Below are positions 51,217 through 60,209 of a stretch of 64,000 nucleotides of DNA, in pieces. Source of the DNA: Anaeromyxobacter soli. GTDB taxonomy: Bacteria; Myxococcota; Myxococcia; Myxococcales; Anaeromyxobacteraceae. Every line of letters begins with the position of its first letter. Position 1 is the first letter of the stretch. Made by a program: the position numbers and the translations under genes. The notes beneath the pieces are model-generated. The model ran no database searches and had not been told where the DNA came from. It was given only the letters and a program-made list of their open reading frames with translations. Location: positions 33,464-97,463 of the forward strand of contig NZ_JAKZLF010000016.1 in assembly GCF_022808855.1 (NCBI RefSeq). The letters run 5' to 3'.

Positions 51217-52718
51217 GCCTCGAGCTGAAGCAGCACCTCAAGATGACGCAGCAGCTGGTGATGACCCCCCAGCTGCAGCAGGCCATCAAGCTCCTCCAGC
51301 TCTCGCGCATGGAGCTCGTCGACCTCATCCGCACCGAGATGACGGAGAACCCGCTCCTCGAGGACCCGGCCGAGGGCGAGGAGGAGTCGCGCGCCGAGGG
51401 GGCGAGCCCGGCGGAGCAGGCGCAGCTCGAGGCGGAGCCGCAGCACAAGGACGCCGAGAAGTCCGAGGAGGTGAAGGGCGAGGAGGGCGCGAACGAGATC
51501 GACTGGGATCAGTACCTCGACCACTACCAGCTCCAGGGCCACACCGCGCCGTCGAACCGCGGCCTCACCGACGAGGAGCTGCCCGGCTACGAGGCGACCC
51601 TCACCAAGAAGACCGACCTCGTCGACCACCTCGTCTGGCAGCTCCGCCTCTCGAACCTCACGCCCGAGGAGGAGCGCGTCGCGATGCTCGTCATCGGGAA
51701 CCTCGACGACGACGGCTACTTCAAGATGCCGGCGGTGGAGGGCGAGAGCGAGGAGTCGATGACCCGCGATCCGCTCGTGCGCGTGGCGTTCGAGTCGGGC
51801 ATGGGGGTCGAGTTCGCCGAGGGCGTCCTCAAGAAGGTCCAGTCGCTCGATCCGCCCGGGGTCGCCGCGCGCGACCTCCGCGAGTGCCTCCTCATCCAGG
51901 TCCGCCACCTCAACGCCGACACGCCGGAGATCGTGGCGATCATCGAGCGCCACCTCAAGCACCTCGAGTCGAAGAACTACGCGGCCATCGCGAAGGACCT
52001 GAAGATCTCGATCGACGAGGTCGTGAAGGCGGTGAAGGTGATCAGCCGCCTCGAGCCGAAGCCGGGCCGGGCCTACTCGGGGGAGGAGGCGCAGTACATC
52101 ACCCCCGACGTCTACGTGCACAAGATGGGGGACAAGTACGTCACCGTCCTCAACGACGACGGGCTCTCGAAGCTGCGCATCAGCGGGATGTACCGCGCCG
52201 CGCTGAAGAACGGCCAGGCGGGCGAGGCGAAGGAGTACATCCAGGAGAAGCTGCGCAGCGCGGTCTGGCTCATCCGCTCCATCCACCAGCGGCAGCGGAC
52301 GATCTACAAGGTCACCGAGTCGATCGTGAAGTTCCAGCGCGAGTTCCTCGACAAGGGCATCGCGCACCTGCGGCCGCTCATCCTGCGCGACGTGGCGGAG
52401 GACATCGGGATGCACGAGTCGACCGTCTCGCGCGTCACGACGAACAAGTACGTCCACACGCCGCAGGGGATCTACGAGCTCAAGTTCTTCTTCAACTCGG
52501 CCATCAACCGGACCGGCGGCGACGAGATCGCGAGCGAGGCCGTCAAGAACCACATCAAGCGCATCGTCGCGGCCGAGGACCCGAAGCACCCTCACTCGGA
52601 CCAGCGCATCGTCGAGATCCTGAAGGACCAGGGCATCGAGATCGCGCGCCGGACGGTCGCCAAGTACCGCGAGGTGCTCGGGATCCTCCCGAGCTCGAAG
52701 CGCAAGAAGTACTTCTGA
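51213..52718 (+). CDS. rpoN: RNA polymerase sigma-54 factor
   Basis: 501 aa. Region I ([20 protein letters not shown]) contacts AAA+ activators; an acidic region II (about 50-85); core-binding domain; helix-turn-helix ([13 protein letters not shown]); and the RpoN box [10 protein letters not shown] near 483. Classic neighbourhood with lptB, hpf and ptsN. Confidence 0.97.
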   Translation: MSLELKQHLKMTQQLVMTPQLQQAIKLLQLSRMELVDLIRTEMTENPLLEDPAEGEEESRAEGASPAEQAQLEAEPQHKDAEKSEEVKGEEGANEIDWDQYLDHYQLQGHTAPSNRGLTDEELPGYEATLTKKTDLVDHLVWQLRLSNLTPEEERVAMLVIGNLDDDGYFKMPAVEGESEESMTRDPLVRVAFESGMGVEFAEGVLKKVQSLDPPGVAARDLRECLLIQVRHLNADTPEIVAIIERHLKHLESKNYAAIAKDLKISIDEVVKAVKVISRLEPKPGRAYSGEEAQYITPDVYVHKMGDKYVTVLNDDGLSKLRISGMYRAALKNGQAGEAKEYIQEKLRSAVWLIRSIHQRQRTIYKVTESIVKFQREFLDKGIAHLRPLILRDVAEDIGMHESTVSRVTTNKYVHTPQGIYELKFFFNSAINRTGGDEIASEAVKNHIKRIVAAEDPKHPHSDQRIVEILKDQGIEIARRTVAKYREVLGILPSSKRKKYF

Positions 52719-52811
52719 GGCGCGGGCCCGCGGCCGCGGCTCCGCCCCGGCGACGCCCCCGAAGAGCCTCGGGCGGGGGGACGGGGGGAGTGCCCTCCGG
52801 CGCGCCTCTGT

Positions 52812-52817
52812 TATGAT
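52812..52817 (+). promoter_or_regulatory. -10-like element upstream of hpf
   Basis: TATGAT, the best A/T hexamer in the rpoN-hpf gap; no good -35. The leader to ATG 52937 would be about 115 nt. Confidence 0.3.
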
Positions 52818-52936
52818 TTCACGTGAGCATGTTGCCAGCGTGGGCAGCATCGGCGGCGGCCGCGGCTCCGGGGGACTCGAGGTCCCACCGGTCCGCGGCC
52901 GAAGTATTTTCAGCGATCCCGCACAGGAGGCGGTCA

Positions 52937-53497
52937 ATGCAGGTGAACATCACCTTCCGGCATCTCGAGCCCACCGAAGCGTTGAAGTCCCATGTCAAAG
53001 GCCGCGTCGAGCACGTCCAGCGCTACATCGACCGGCCGAGCGAGGCCCACGCGGTGCTTCACGTCGAGAACCTGGATCACCACGCCGAGCTCACGGTGAA
53101 GGCCGGCCGGTTCCTGCTGCGCGGCACCGCCCGCTCCCAGGACATGTACGCGTCCATCGACCAGGCCGCGGACAAGATCGAGCGGCAGCTGAAGAAGCAC
53201 AAGGCGAAGCTCTCGAGCCACTACAAGGCGAACGGCACGCCGCCGCCGTGGGCGCCGGTCGAGGTCCGCCACGACGTGCTCGACATCCTCGAGCACCCCG
53301 AGCGCCCGAGCCACCGCGTCGTGAAGAGCAAGCAGTTCCAGGCGAAGCCGATGACGATCGACGAGGCGATCCTCCAGCTCGAGCTGCTCGACGCGAAGTT
53401 CTACGTCTTCCAGAACTCGGAGGACCGGGCGGTCAACGTCGTCTACCGGCGCGACGAGGGGGGCTTCGGCCTCATCGAGGCGCGGAACAGCATCTAA
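52937..53497 (+). CDS. hpf: Long-form ribosome hibernation promoting factor
   Basis: 186 aa. The N-terminal beta-alpha domain (about 1-100) blocks tRNA and mRNA sites; the C-terminal dimerisation domain (KPMTIDEAILQLELLDAKFYVF) allows direct 100S formation. GGAGG precedes ATG 52937. Confidence 0.93.
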   Translation: MQVNITFRHLEPTEALKSHVKGRVEHVQRYIDRPSEAHAVLHVENLDHHAELTVKAGRFLLRGTARSQDMYASIDQAADKIERQLKKHKAKLSSHYKANGTPPPWAPVEVRHDVLDILEHPERPSHRVVKSKQFQAKPMTIDEAILQLELLDAKFYVFQNSEDRAVNVVYRRDEGGFGLIEARNSI

Positions 53498-53557
53498 CGG
53501 GGGCTGCGCCCCCGCCCCGCCGGCGGCTGCCGCCGCCGTCGGGGCCCGGTGGTCGTG

Positions 53558-53588
53558 CCGGGGGGACGCACGAGGCGCGTCCCCCCGG
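53558..53588. repeat. Perfect 12-bp hairpin
   Basis: CCGGGGGGACGC and GCGTCCCCCCGG with a 7-nt loop. No T-run. May stabilise the hpf mRNA 3' end or be a REP-like element. Confidence 0.65.
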
Positions 53589-53604
53589 ACCCCCCGCTCG
53601 CTCC

Positions 53605-53628
53605 GGCGCAGCCTCATCCGGCTGCGCC
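53605..53628. repeat. Perfect 9-bp hairpin
   Basis: GGCGCAGCC and GGCTGCGCC around TCATCC, 16 bp after the preceding hairpin. Confidence 0.6.
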
Positions 53629-53793
53629 TCCGCTCGCACCACGCCGCGAGCGACGCATTCCTCCGCGGGCAGGTTCGGGCTCGGGGGGCTCGCTTCGCTG
53701 GCGGTCGCGGCCCGTCGCGGGGCGCCGGTCGGGCTCGCCTCGCTCGGCGACGATCCGTTCGCGAGCGGCCGTGCGACGGCTCCGCTTGCCGTC

Positions 53794-53822
53794 TTGCCGA
53801 CGCGTTGCCACCTGTGTTAGCT
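53794..53822 (+). promoter_or_regulatory. Possible ptsN promoter
   Basis: TTGCCG, 17-nt spacer, TTAGCT; predicted leader of about 10 nt. Confidence 0.4.
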
Positions 53823-53838
53823 GACGCCCGGTTCTCTC

Positions 53839-54297
53839 ATGAAGATCGTCGAGTTCCTGCGGCCTGACGCGGTGATCGCGAACCTCTCCGGCCAGACCGG
53901 TCAGGCGACGCTCGCGGAGCTCTGCCGCCCGCTCGCGTCCGCCTACAAGGTCGACGGGCAGCGCCTCCTGGAGACGCTGCTCGAGCGCGAGAAGCTGGGC
54001 TCGACGGGCATCGGCGAGGGCGTCGCGATCCCGCACGGGAAGGTCCCCGGGCTCCCCGGCCTCATCGCCGCCTTCGGCCGCTCCACCACCGGCATCGACT
54101 TCCGCGCGATCGACGGGCGACCCACCCACCTGTTCTTCGCGCTGTTCGCGCCCGAGAACTCCGCGGGCGCGCACCTCAAGGCGCTCGCGCGCATCAGCAG
54201 GATCTTCAAGAACGCGACGTTCCGCGAGGCGCTGCTGCGCGCGGGATCCGCCGATGAGATCTTCCGGCTCATCGAGGCGGAGGACGCCAAGTACTGA
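53839..54297 (+). CDS. ptsN: PTS IIA-like nitrogen-regulatory protein PtsN
   Basis: 152-aa EIIA-Ntr regulator. Phosphorylated His is H66 (VAIPHGK), in the usual STGIGEGVAIPHGK context. Works with NPr/EI-Ntr to signal nitrogen or potassium state; those partners are not in the window. Confidence 0.92.
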   Translation: MKIVEFLRPDAVIANLSGQTGQATLAELCRPLASAYKVDGQRLLETLLEREKLGSTGIGEGVAIPHGKVPGLPGLIAAFGRSTTGIDFRAIDGRPTHLFFALFAPENSAGAHLKALARISRIFKNATFREALLRAGSADEIFRLIEAEDAKY

Positions 54298-54469
54298 GCG
54301 GCCGACCGGGCGGGTGCCCGGTGCGGCGCCGCGGCGCATCCCCCGCTCATCGCCGGCTCTGCGATCGTTTGATGGTAATGTCGGGCCGCGTCAGGCCCGC
54401 TCGAAGCGCCGCCGCTTTGCGATCACCATCGGCCGAGCGCCTCGCGTCCTCGCAAGGAGAACGTCTTCA

Positions 54470-54697
54470 GTGGCCTCGAACTTCATGCGGATCGACTGCT
54501 CCGGGATGCGCTGCCCCCAGCCGGTGCTGAAGCTCGCCGTAGAGACCGCCGAGACGCCTGCCGGTACGGTCGTGGAAATCGTGGGCGACTGCCCGACGTT
54601 CGAGAAGGACATCCGGACCTTCTGCGAGCGGCGCAAGAAGACGCTCCTCTCCGTCCGTCCCGATGCGCAGAGGGTCGTCATCCAGATCCAGTACTGA
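54470..54697 (+). CDS. TusA-family sulfurtransferase-like protein
   Basis: 75 aa. CPxP motif at C15 (GMRCPQPVLKL). GTG 54470 is 9 nt after AAGGAG; an ATG at 54485 lacks a ribosome site. TusA relays persulfide sulfur for tRNA thiolation or sulfur metabolism. Sitting 6 nt before hdrA, it resembles TusA-Hdr pairings seen in sulfur oxidisers, but the hydrogenase genes point elsewhere. Confidence 0.85.
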   Translation: MASNFMRIDCSGMRCPQPVLKLAVETAETPAGTVVEIVGDCPTFEKDIRTFCERRKKTLLSVRPDAQRVVIQIQY

Positions 54698-54703
54698 GAG
54701 GCC

Positions 54704-56656
54704 GTGACACAGAGCGGAGCGCGGCAGCCCGGCCCGACAGAGCCCACCCCGGACACGCAGCACCGCGCGACCGGCGTCTATCTCTGCCGCTGCGGCCCGA
54801 ACCTCGGGGCGGTGGTTGAGCTCGGCTCGCTCGGCGCTCCGTCGGCGTGGCCGGGAGCCGGCGACGTCGCGGTCCACGACGTGCTGTGCTCCGAGGAAGG
54901 GAAGGCCTGGCTCGCCGCCCGGATCCGGGAGCGCGGGCTCGAGCGCGTCGTCATCGGCGCCTGCTCCCCACGGGAGCACGAGGCGACGTTCCGGGCGGTG
55001 CTCGAGGGGGCGGGCCGTTCGCCCGAGCACCTGCAGCTCGTGAACCTGCGCGAGCAGGTGGAGTGGGTGGGGGGCGATCCCGCGGAGGCCACCGAGCGGG
55101 CGCGCCGGCTCCTCTCGGCGGGGCTCGCGCGGGTCCGCCTGCACCGGCCGATTCCCCGCGCGGAGGTGGCGGCCTCGCCCGACGTCCTCGTCGTGGGCGG
55201 CGGCGCGGCGGGGATCGCGGCCGCGCGCGCGCTCGCCCGGCGCGAGCGCAGGGTCTACCTCGTGGAGCGCGCGTTCGCGCTCGGCGGGCTCGCCAACCGG
55301 CTCGACGAGATCTTCCCCGCGGGCGAGTGCGCGAGCTGCTTCATGGAGCCGGTGCTCGACGAGGTGCTCCACTCCGAGCGGATCGAGGTGCTGACGGGCG
55401 CCGAGCTCCGCCGGGTGCGCGGCGCCCACGGGAGGTTCGCGGTCGAGCTCGCGATCGCGCCGCGCGGCGTCGATCCGGCGGTGTGCCTGGGATGCGCCTC
55501 CTGCAGCGCGGCCTGTCCCGCCGTGCGCGCCGACCCGGACGGCGGACCGGCGCGGAAGGCGATCGGCGTCCCGTACCCGGGCGCGCTCCCGCACGCCTCC
55601 GCCATCGATCGCGCGGCGTGCCTGCGCGCCCGCGGCGAGGCCTGCGACGCCTGCGCCCGGGCCTGCCCGTTCGGCGCCGTCCGGCTGGACGAGCCGGCGC
55701 GCACCCGCGAGGTCACGGTGGGGGCGATCGTGGTCGCCACGGGGATGAGGCCGGGCGAGGTGGCGGGGCCGGACGGCGTCGTCTCGACGTACGCGCTCGA
55801 GCGGATGCTGCACCCGGACGGCCCGACGGGCGGCGAGGTTCGCGGCGCGGGCGGGCGGCCGCCGCGCGCGGTGCTGCTCGCCGCGACCGCGGACGAGGAC
55901 GGGTCCCTCCCGGGGGAGGAGCTCCTGAAGCTCGCGAGCCGGCTCCGCGCGCGCCTGCCGGCCGCTCGGATCGCGGTCGCGGGCGGGCTCGATCGCGCGC
56001 CCGGCGCGGCGCGGCGGGCGGCGGCCCTCGCGGCGAGCGGGGTCGAGCTCCTGCCCGCGGCGCTCGTGCCCGGCGCGGTCGAGGCGTGCGCGGACGGACT
56101 GCGCGCGCGCCTCTCCGACGGGGCGGAGCGGAAGGCCGACCTCGTCGCGATCCACGCGCCCGCGCGCGGCGCGGACGGGGCCGAGGCGCTCGCGCGGCTC
56201 CTCCGCGTCGACTCGGACGCGCGCGGGTTCCTCGCCGACGGGGGCGCGAGCCCCTTCGAGCCCACGGCGACGCGCATCGCGGGCGTGTACGTCGCCGGCG
56301 CGGCGGCCGGGCCTCGCCCCATCCACGAGGCGATCCGCGACGGCACCGCCGCCGCCGGGCTGGTGCTCGCCTCGCTCGCCCCGGGCGACCTCTTGCCGCT
56401 CGAGCCGCTCGCCGCGGAGATCGACCCGGCCCGCTGCGGCGGCTGTGCGCTGTGCGTGGCGGCCTGCCCCTTCGGCGCCGTCGGCCTCGACCCCGCGACC
56501 GGGCGGGCGCTGGTGGCGGCGGTGCACTGCCGAGGCTGCGGCACCTGCGTCGCCGCCTGCCCGGCGGGCGCGGCGACCGCGCGGCACTTCACCGGCGCGC
56601 AGATCGCGGCGGAGATCACGGCGCTCCTGCGCGGCGCGCCGGGGAGCGGGGGGTAG
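54704..56656 (+). CDS. HdrA-like FAD/iron-sulfur subunit (heterodisulfide reductase A family)
   Basis: 650 aa. N-terminal HdrA domain with VYLCRCGPNL and CSPREHEATFRAVL (to about 140), an FAD Rossmann site VVGGGAAGIAAA (162-173), and C209/C212 (ECASC). Middle ferredoxin clusters use CLGCASCSAACP (261-272) and CDACARACP (314-322); a C-terminal two-cluster ferredoxin has CGGCALCVAACPFG and CRGCGTCVAACP. In methanogens HdrA bifurcates electrons between HdrBC and ferredoxin. HdrB/HdrC are absent here, so the acceptor is open: ferredoxin or NAD-linked partners are possible. GTG start. Confidence 0.88.
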   Translation: MTQSGARQPGPTEPTPDTQHRATGVYLCRCGPNLGAVVELGSLGAPSAWPGAGDVAVHDVLCSEEGKAWLAARIRERGLERVVIGACSPREHEATFRAVLEGAGRSPEHLQLVNLREQVEWVGGDPAEATERARRLLSAGLARVRLHRPIPRAEVAASPDVLVVGGGAAGIAAARALARRERRVYLVERAFALGGLANRLDEIFPAGECASCFMEPVLDEVLHSERIEVLTGAELRRVRGAHGRFAVELAIAPRGVDPAVCLGCASCSAACPAVRADPDGGPARKAIGVPYPGALPHASAIDRAACLRARGEACDACARACPFGAVRLDEPARTREVTVGAIVVATGMRPGEVAGPDGVVSTYALERMLHPDGPTGGEVRGAGGRPPRAVLLAATADEDGSLPGEELLKLASRLRARLPAARIAVAGGLDRAPGAARRAAALAASGVELLPAALVPGAVEACADGLRARLSDGAERKADLVAIHAPARGADGAEALARLLRVDSDARGFLADGGASPFEPTATRIAGVYVAGAAAGPRPIHEAIRDGTAAAGLVLASLAPGDLLPLEPLAAEIDPARCGGCALCVAACPFGAVGLDPATGRALVAAVHCRGCGTCVAACPAGAATARHFTGAQIAAEITALLRGAPGSGG

Positions 56657-56662
56657 CCGCGG

Positions 56663-58180
56663 ATGGCGCACGAGCCCCGCATCGTCGCGTTCCTGTGCAA
56701 CTGGTGCGCGTACTCGGCGGCCGACCGCGCCGGGCAGGCGCGCCTCGAGTACCCGCAGAGCCTCCTCACCGTGCGCGTCATGTGCAGCGGGCGCGTCGAG
56801 CCGGCCTTCGTGCTCCAGGCCTTCCGCGAGGGCGCGGACGGCGTGCTCGTGGCGGGCTGCCACCCCGGCGACTGCCACTACCTCGACGGCAACCTCAGGG
56901 CCGCCGCGCGCCACGCGGTGCTGGTGCGCGCCCTCGAGCAGGCGGGCATCGAGCCCGCGCGCTTCCGGATCGCCTGGGCGAGCGCGGCGGAGGGCGAGCG
57001 CTTCGCCGCGACCGTACGCGAGATGACCGAGGCCCTCCGGGCGCTCGGGCCGCTCGCCTACCCGGCCCGCGCCGCCCTCGACGGCGTGGAGGAGGTGCGC
57101 GCGCTCTCGCCCGCGCTCGACGGCGTCGAGGACGGGCGTTCCCTCGCGCCCGCGCGCGGAGGGCCGTCCGGGTCCGCGGCGCCGCTCCCGCCCCGCGCCC
57201 CCGGCAAGCCGCGCGTCGCCTTCTACTGGAACGCCTCCTGCGGCGGCTGCGAGGAGGCGGTGATGGATCTCGGCGAGGGGCTCGCGTCCCTGCTCGAGCG
57301 CGTCGAGGTGGTGCTCTGGCCGGTGGCGCTCGATCACAAGCGGGCCGACGTCGAGGCAATGCCCGACGGCGGGATCGACGTCGCGTTCGTGAACGGCGCG
57401 GTGCGGCTCAGCGAGCAGGACGAGTGGTCGCGGCTCCTGCGTCGCAAGGCGCGCGTGCTCGTCTCCTTCGGCGCCTGCGCGCACATGGGGGGCGTGGTCG
57501 GGCTCGGGAACCTCTCCTCGCCGGCCGAGCTCCTCGACGCGGCCTACCGCCGCCCGGCGTCGGTCTCGAACCCGGACGCGCCGCTCCCGGGCGGCCCGGT
57601 CGCCGGAGGAGGCGGCCTCTCGCTTCCCGTGCTCCTCTCCCGCGCGCTCCCGCTCGCCGAGGTGGTCCCGGTGGACTACACCGTCCCGGGCTGCCCGCCC
57701 TCGCCGGCGATCGTCGAGGCCGCGCTCGACGCGCTGCTCGGCGACGCTCTCCCGCTGCACGGCGCCGTGCTCGCGCCGAACGTCGCCCTCTGCGACGGGT
57801 GCCCGCGCAAGGGCTCGCGGCCGGAGCGCCTCTCGGTGGCGTCGCTGCGCCGCATCGCCACCACCGCGCTCGACCCGGAGCGCTGCTTCCTCGCGCAGGG
57901 GCTCGTCTGCCTCGGGCCGGGGACGCGAGCGGGCTGCCAGCCGGGCTGCATCGAGGCGGGCATGCCGTGCCGGGGCTGCTTCGGTCCGCTCGACGGCGTG
58001 CGCGACCCGGGCGCGGCGATGCTGTCCGCCTTCGCGTCGCTCTTCGCGGGCGGAGAGGCGGAGGTGGTCGCGCTCGCGGACGCGCTGCCCGATCCGGCGG
58101 GCACCTTCTGGCGCTACTCGTACGCGGCCGGGCTCGTGCCCGCGCGCGTGCGGCCCGCCTCGGAGGGGGGCGAGGGATGA
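56663..58180 (+). CDS. MvhD-MvhG fusion: hydrogenase iron-sulfur and small subunits
   Basis: 505 aa. Residues 1-135 are MvhD: FLCNWCAY (C12, C15), CSGR (C41), CHPGDCHY (C66, C71), a [2Fe-2S] carrier to HdrA. The linker 139-164 holds a 13-residue tandem duplication (LDGVE-x8). Residues 184-505 are the [NiFe] small subunit: C193/C196, C272 (GACAHMGG), C344 (VPGCPPSP), C377/C380, C408, C416, C425, C429, C436 and C439, enough for three clusters. In methanogens mvhD and mvhG are separate genes. Frame is open without a stop between halves. Stop overlaps the large-subunit ATG. Confidence 0.88.
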   Translation: MAHEPRIVAFLCNWCAYSAADRAGQARLEYPQSLLTVRVMCSGRVEPAFVLQAFREGADGVLVAGCHPGDCHYLDGNLRAAARHAVLVRALEQAGIEPARFRIAWASAAEGERFAATVREMTEALRALGPLAYPARAALDGVEEVRALSPALDGVEDGRSLAPARGGPSGSAAPLPPRAPGKPRVAFYWNASCGGCEEAVMDLGEGLASLLERVEVVLWPVALDHKRADVEAMPDGGIDVAFVNGAVRLSEQDEWSRLLRRKARVLVSFGACAHMGGVVGLGNLSSPAELLDAAYRRPASVSNPDAPLPGGPVAGGGGLSLPVLLSRALPLAEVVPVDYTVPGCPPSPAIVEAALDALLGDALPLHGAVLAPNVALCDGCPRKGSRPERLSVASLRRIATTALDPERCFLAQGLVCLGPGTRAGCQPGCIEAGMPCRGCFGPLDGVRDPGAAMLSAFASLFAGGEAEVVALADALPDPAGTFWRYSYAAGLVPARVRPASEGGEG

Positions 58181-59694
58181 CGCGCCGGATCACCATCGAC
58201 CCGATCACGCGCCTCGAGGGTCACGGCAAGATCGAGGTCTTCCTCGACGCCGACGGGAACGCGGAGAGCGCGTTCCTGCAGGTGCCGGAGCTGCGCGGGT
58301 TCGAGCGCTTCTGCGTGGGCCGGCCGGCGGAGGAGATGCCGCAGCTCACCGCCCACGTCTGCGGCGTCTGCCCGGCGGCGCACCACATCGCGGCCGCCCG
58401 CGCGCTCGACGCGCTGTACGGCGTCGTCCCGCCCGCCGCGGCCCGGAAGCTCCAGGCGCTCTACTACAACCTGTTCATCTTCGAGGATCACCTCCTCCAC
58501 TACTGGTACATGGGCGGGCCGGACTTCTACGCCGGCTCCTCGGCGCCCGCGCCCATGCGGAGCATCGTCGGCGTCCTCGCGAAGGTCGGCGCGGACCTCG
58601 GCCGGCGCATCCTCGGCGCCCGCAAGGAGGCGCGCGAGCTCATGGCCGCCATCGCGGGGCGCACCATCCACCCCGTGTTCGCGCTGCCGGGCGGAGTCTC
58701 CCGTCCGCTCGACCCCGAGACCGTCCGCCGCGCCCGCGAGCTCGCGCCCGGGCTCGTCCGGTTCGCGGCCGACACGCTCGAGTCGTTCCGCGCGGCGGTG
58801 CTCGGGAGCGGCGAGTACGGCGAGGCGCTCTCGAGCGAGGTGTACCGCGTCCGCTGCCACTCGATGGGCATGGTGGACGAGGCGGGGCGGCTCACGTTCC
58901 TCGACGGAGCGCTGCGGGTGGTGGATCCGCAGGGCGGCGAGCTCGCGCGCTTCCAGCCTAGAGACTGGCTCCTCCACCTCGCCGAGCGGGTCGAGCCCTG
59001 GACCTACGCGAAGCTCACCTTCCTCAAGGCGAAGGGCTGGACGGGATTCACGGAGGGTGACGAGAGCGGGCTCTACCGGGTCGGGCCGCTCGCGCGGCTC
59101 AACGTCGCGCGCGCGATGGCGACGCCGCGCGCCGAGGCGGAGCGCCAGCGGCTCTTCGACGCGCTCGGCTGGCCGGCCCATCAGACGCTCGCGTTCCACT
59201 GGGCGCGCCTCGTGGAGGCGCTCCAGGCGGCGGAGGCGGTCGAGGCGCTCGCGGCGGATCCGGACCTCGAGGCGCGCGAGCCGAGCCAGGTCCGCACCGT
59301 GCCCGCGCCGCTCGCGGGGCCGTCCGAGGGGGTCGGCGTGGTCGAGGCGCCGCGCGGCACGCTCATCCACCACTACGCCACCGACGCGGACGGCCTGCTC
59401 ACCGCCGCGAACCTCGTCGTGGCCTCCCAGCACAACGCCGCCCCGGTGCAGATCTCGGTGCGCAAGGCGGCGCGCGGGCTCATCCGGAACGGGAAGGTCG
59501 ATCCCGCGCTCCTGAACCAGCTCGAGATGGCGTTCCGCGCCTACGACCCCTGCAACGCCTGCGCGTCGCACGCGCTCCCCGGCGAGCTGCCCCTCGTCGT
59601 CACCGTGCGCGGGCCGGACGGCGCGGTGCGCGAGGTGATCCGGCGGCGGGTGTCCACCGAGGATGACGGTGCCGATGCGGGGGCGGGGGAGTGA
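58177..59694 (+). CDS. [NiFe] hydrogenase large subunit, MvhA-like (group 3)
   Basis: 505 aa catalytic subunit. Ni-Fe ligands: C62 and C65 (HVCGVCPAAHH) and C459 and C462 (DPCNACASH). PITRLEGHG near the start is the L1-type motif. About 40 residues follow H465; maturation would cleave near here, but the tail (PLVVTVRGPDG) resembles that of other F420-non-reducing enzymes. No Tat signal on the small subunit, so cytoplasmic. Expected to oxidise H2 and feed MvhG, MvhD and HdrA. Confidence 0.93.
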   Translation: MTRRITIDPITRLEGHGKIEVFLDADGNAESAFLQVPELRGFERFCVGRPAEEMPQLTAHVCGVCPAAHHIAAARALDALYGVVPPAAARKLQALYYNLFIFEDHLLHYWYMGGPDFYAGSSAPAPMRSIVGVLAKVGADLGRRILGARKEARELMAAIAGRTIHPVFALPGGVSRPLDPETVRRARELAPGLVRFAADTLESFRAAVLGSGEYGEALSSEVYRVRCHSMGMVDEAGRLTFLDGALRVVDPQGGELARFQPRDWLLHLAERVEPWTYAKLTFLKAKGWTGFTEGDESGLYRVGPLARLNVARAMATPRAEAERQRLFDALGWPAHQTLAFHWARLVEALQAAEAVEALAADPDLEAREPSQVRTVPAPLAGPSEGVGVVEAPRGTLIHHYATDADGLLTAANLVVASQHNAAPVQISVRKAARGLIRNGKVDPALLNQLEMAFRAYDPCNACASHALPGELPLVVTVRGPDGAVREVIRRRVSTEDDGADAGAGE

Positions 59695-60158
59695 GCGTCC
59701 CGGTCCTCGTCCTCTGCCTCGGGAACGCGCTCCGCAGGGACGACGCGGTGGCGCTCCACGTCGCCGACGCGCTCTCGCGCGAGGGTGCGCCGGGCGTCAC
59801 CGTCCGGCGCAGCGCCGCCGCCGGGCTCTACCTCCTCGACGACATGGAGGGCTTCGACCGCGTCGTGGTGGTGGACGCGGTGCGGACCGGTGGTCATCCG
59901 CCCGGGACGGTGCTCGCCTTCCCGCTCGACGCGCTCCACGCGCCCGAGGGGCCCTCGCCCCACGCCATCGGCCTGCCCTCAGCGCTCGCTCGCGCCGCGG
60001 CGTCGGGCGCGCCGGTCCCATCGCGCATCGAGGTGGTCGCCGTCGAGGCGCTGGCGCTGGACGAGGTGGGCGAGGGGCTCACGCCCGCGGTCGCCGCGGC
60101 GATCCCCGCGGCCGTCGCCGCGGTGTGGCGGGCGGTGGCCGCGCTCGCCGCGCCGTGA
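59691..60158 (+). CDS. Hydrogenase maturation protease
   Basis: 155 aa of the HycI/HybD (M52) family, cleaving the large-subunit C-terminus after nickel insertion. LCLGNALRRDDAVALHVADAL carries the first Ni-sensing acid, VVVDAV the Asp and SPHAIGL the His. ATG overlaps the large-subunit stop. Other hyp genes are not in the window. Confidence 0.87.
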   Translation: MSVPVLVLCLGNALRRDDAVALHVADALSREGAPGVTVRRSAAAGLYLLDDMEGFDRVVVVDAVRTGGHPPGTVLAFPLDALHAPEGPSPHAIGLPSALARAAASGAPVPSRIEVVAVEALALDEVGEGLTPAVAAAIPAAVAAVWRAVAALAAP

Positions 60159-60209
60159 GGACCCGCGCTGCGAGGGCCCACACGGGACCTCGGCAGCGTG
60201 CAGCGCTCA

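Larger units (their letters stand above)
53498..53838. other. 341-bp non-coding gap between hpf and ptsN with clustered hairpins
   Basis: No credible gene. Contains short stems near 53500 (GGGGGC/GCCCCC) and 53520 (CGGCGG/CCGCCG), the two strong inverted repeats listed separately, and the ptsN promoter at the right end. In most proteobacteria hpf and ptsN are close together. Confidence 0.6.
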
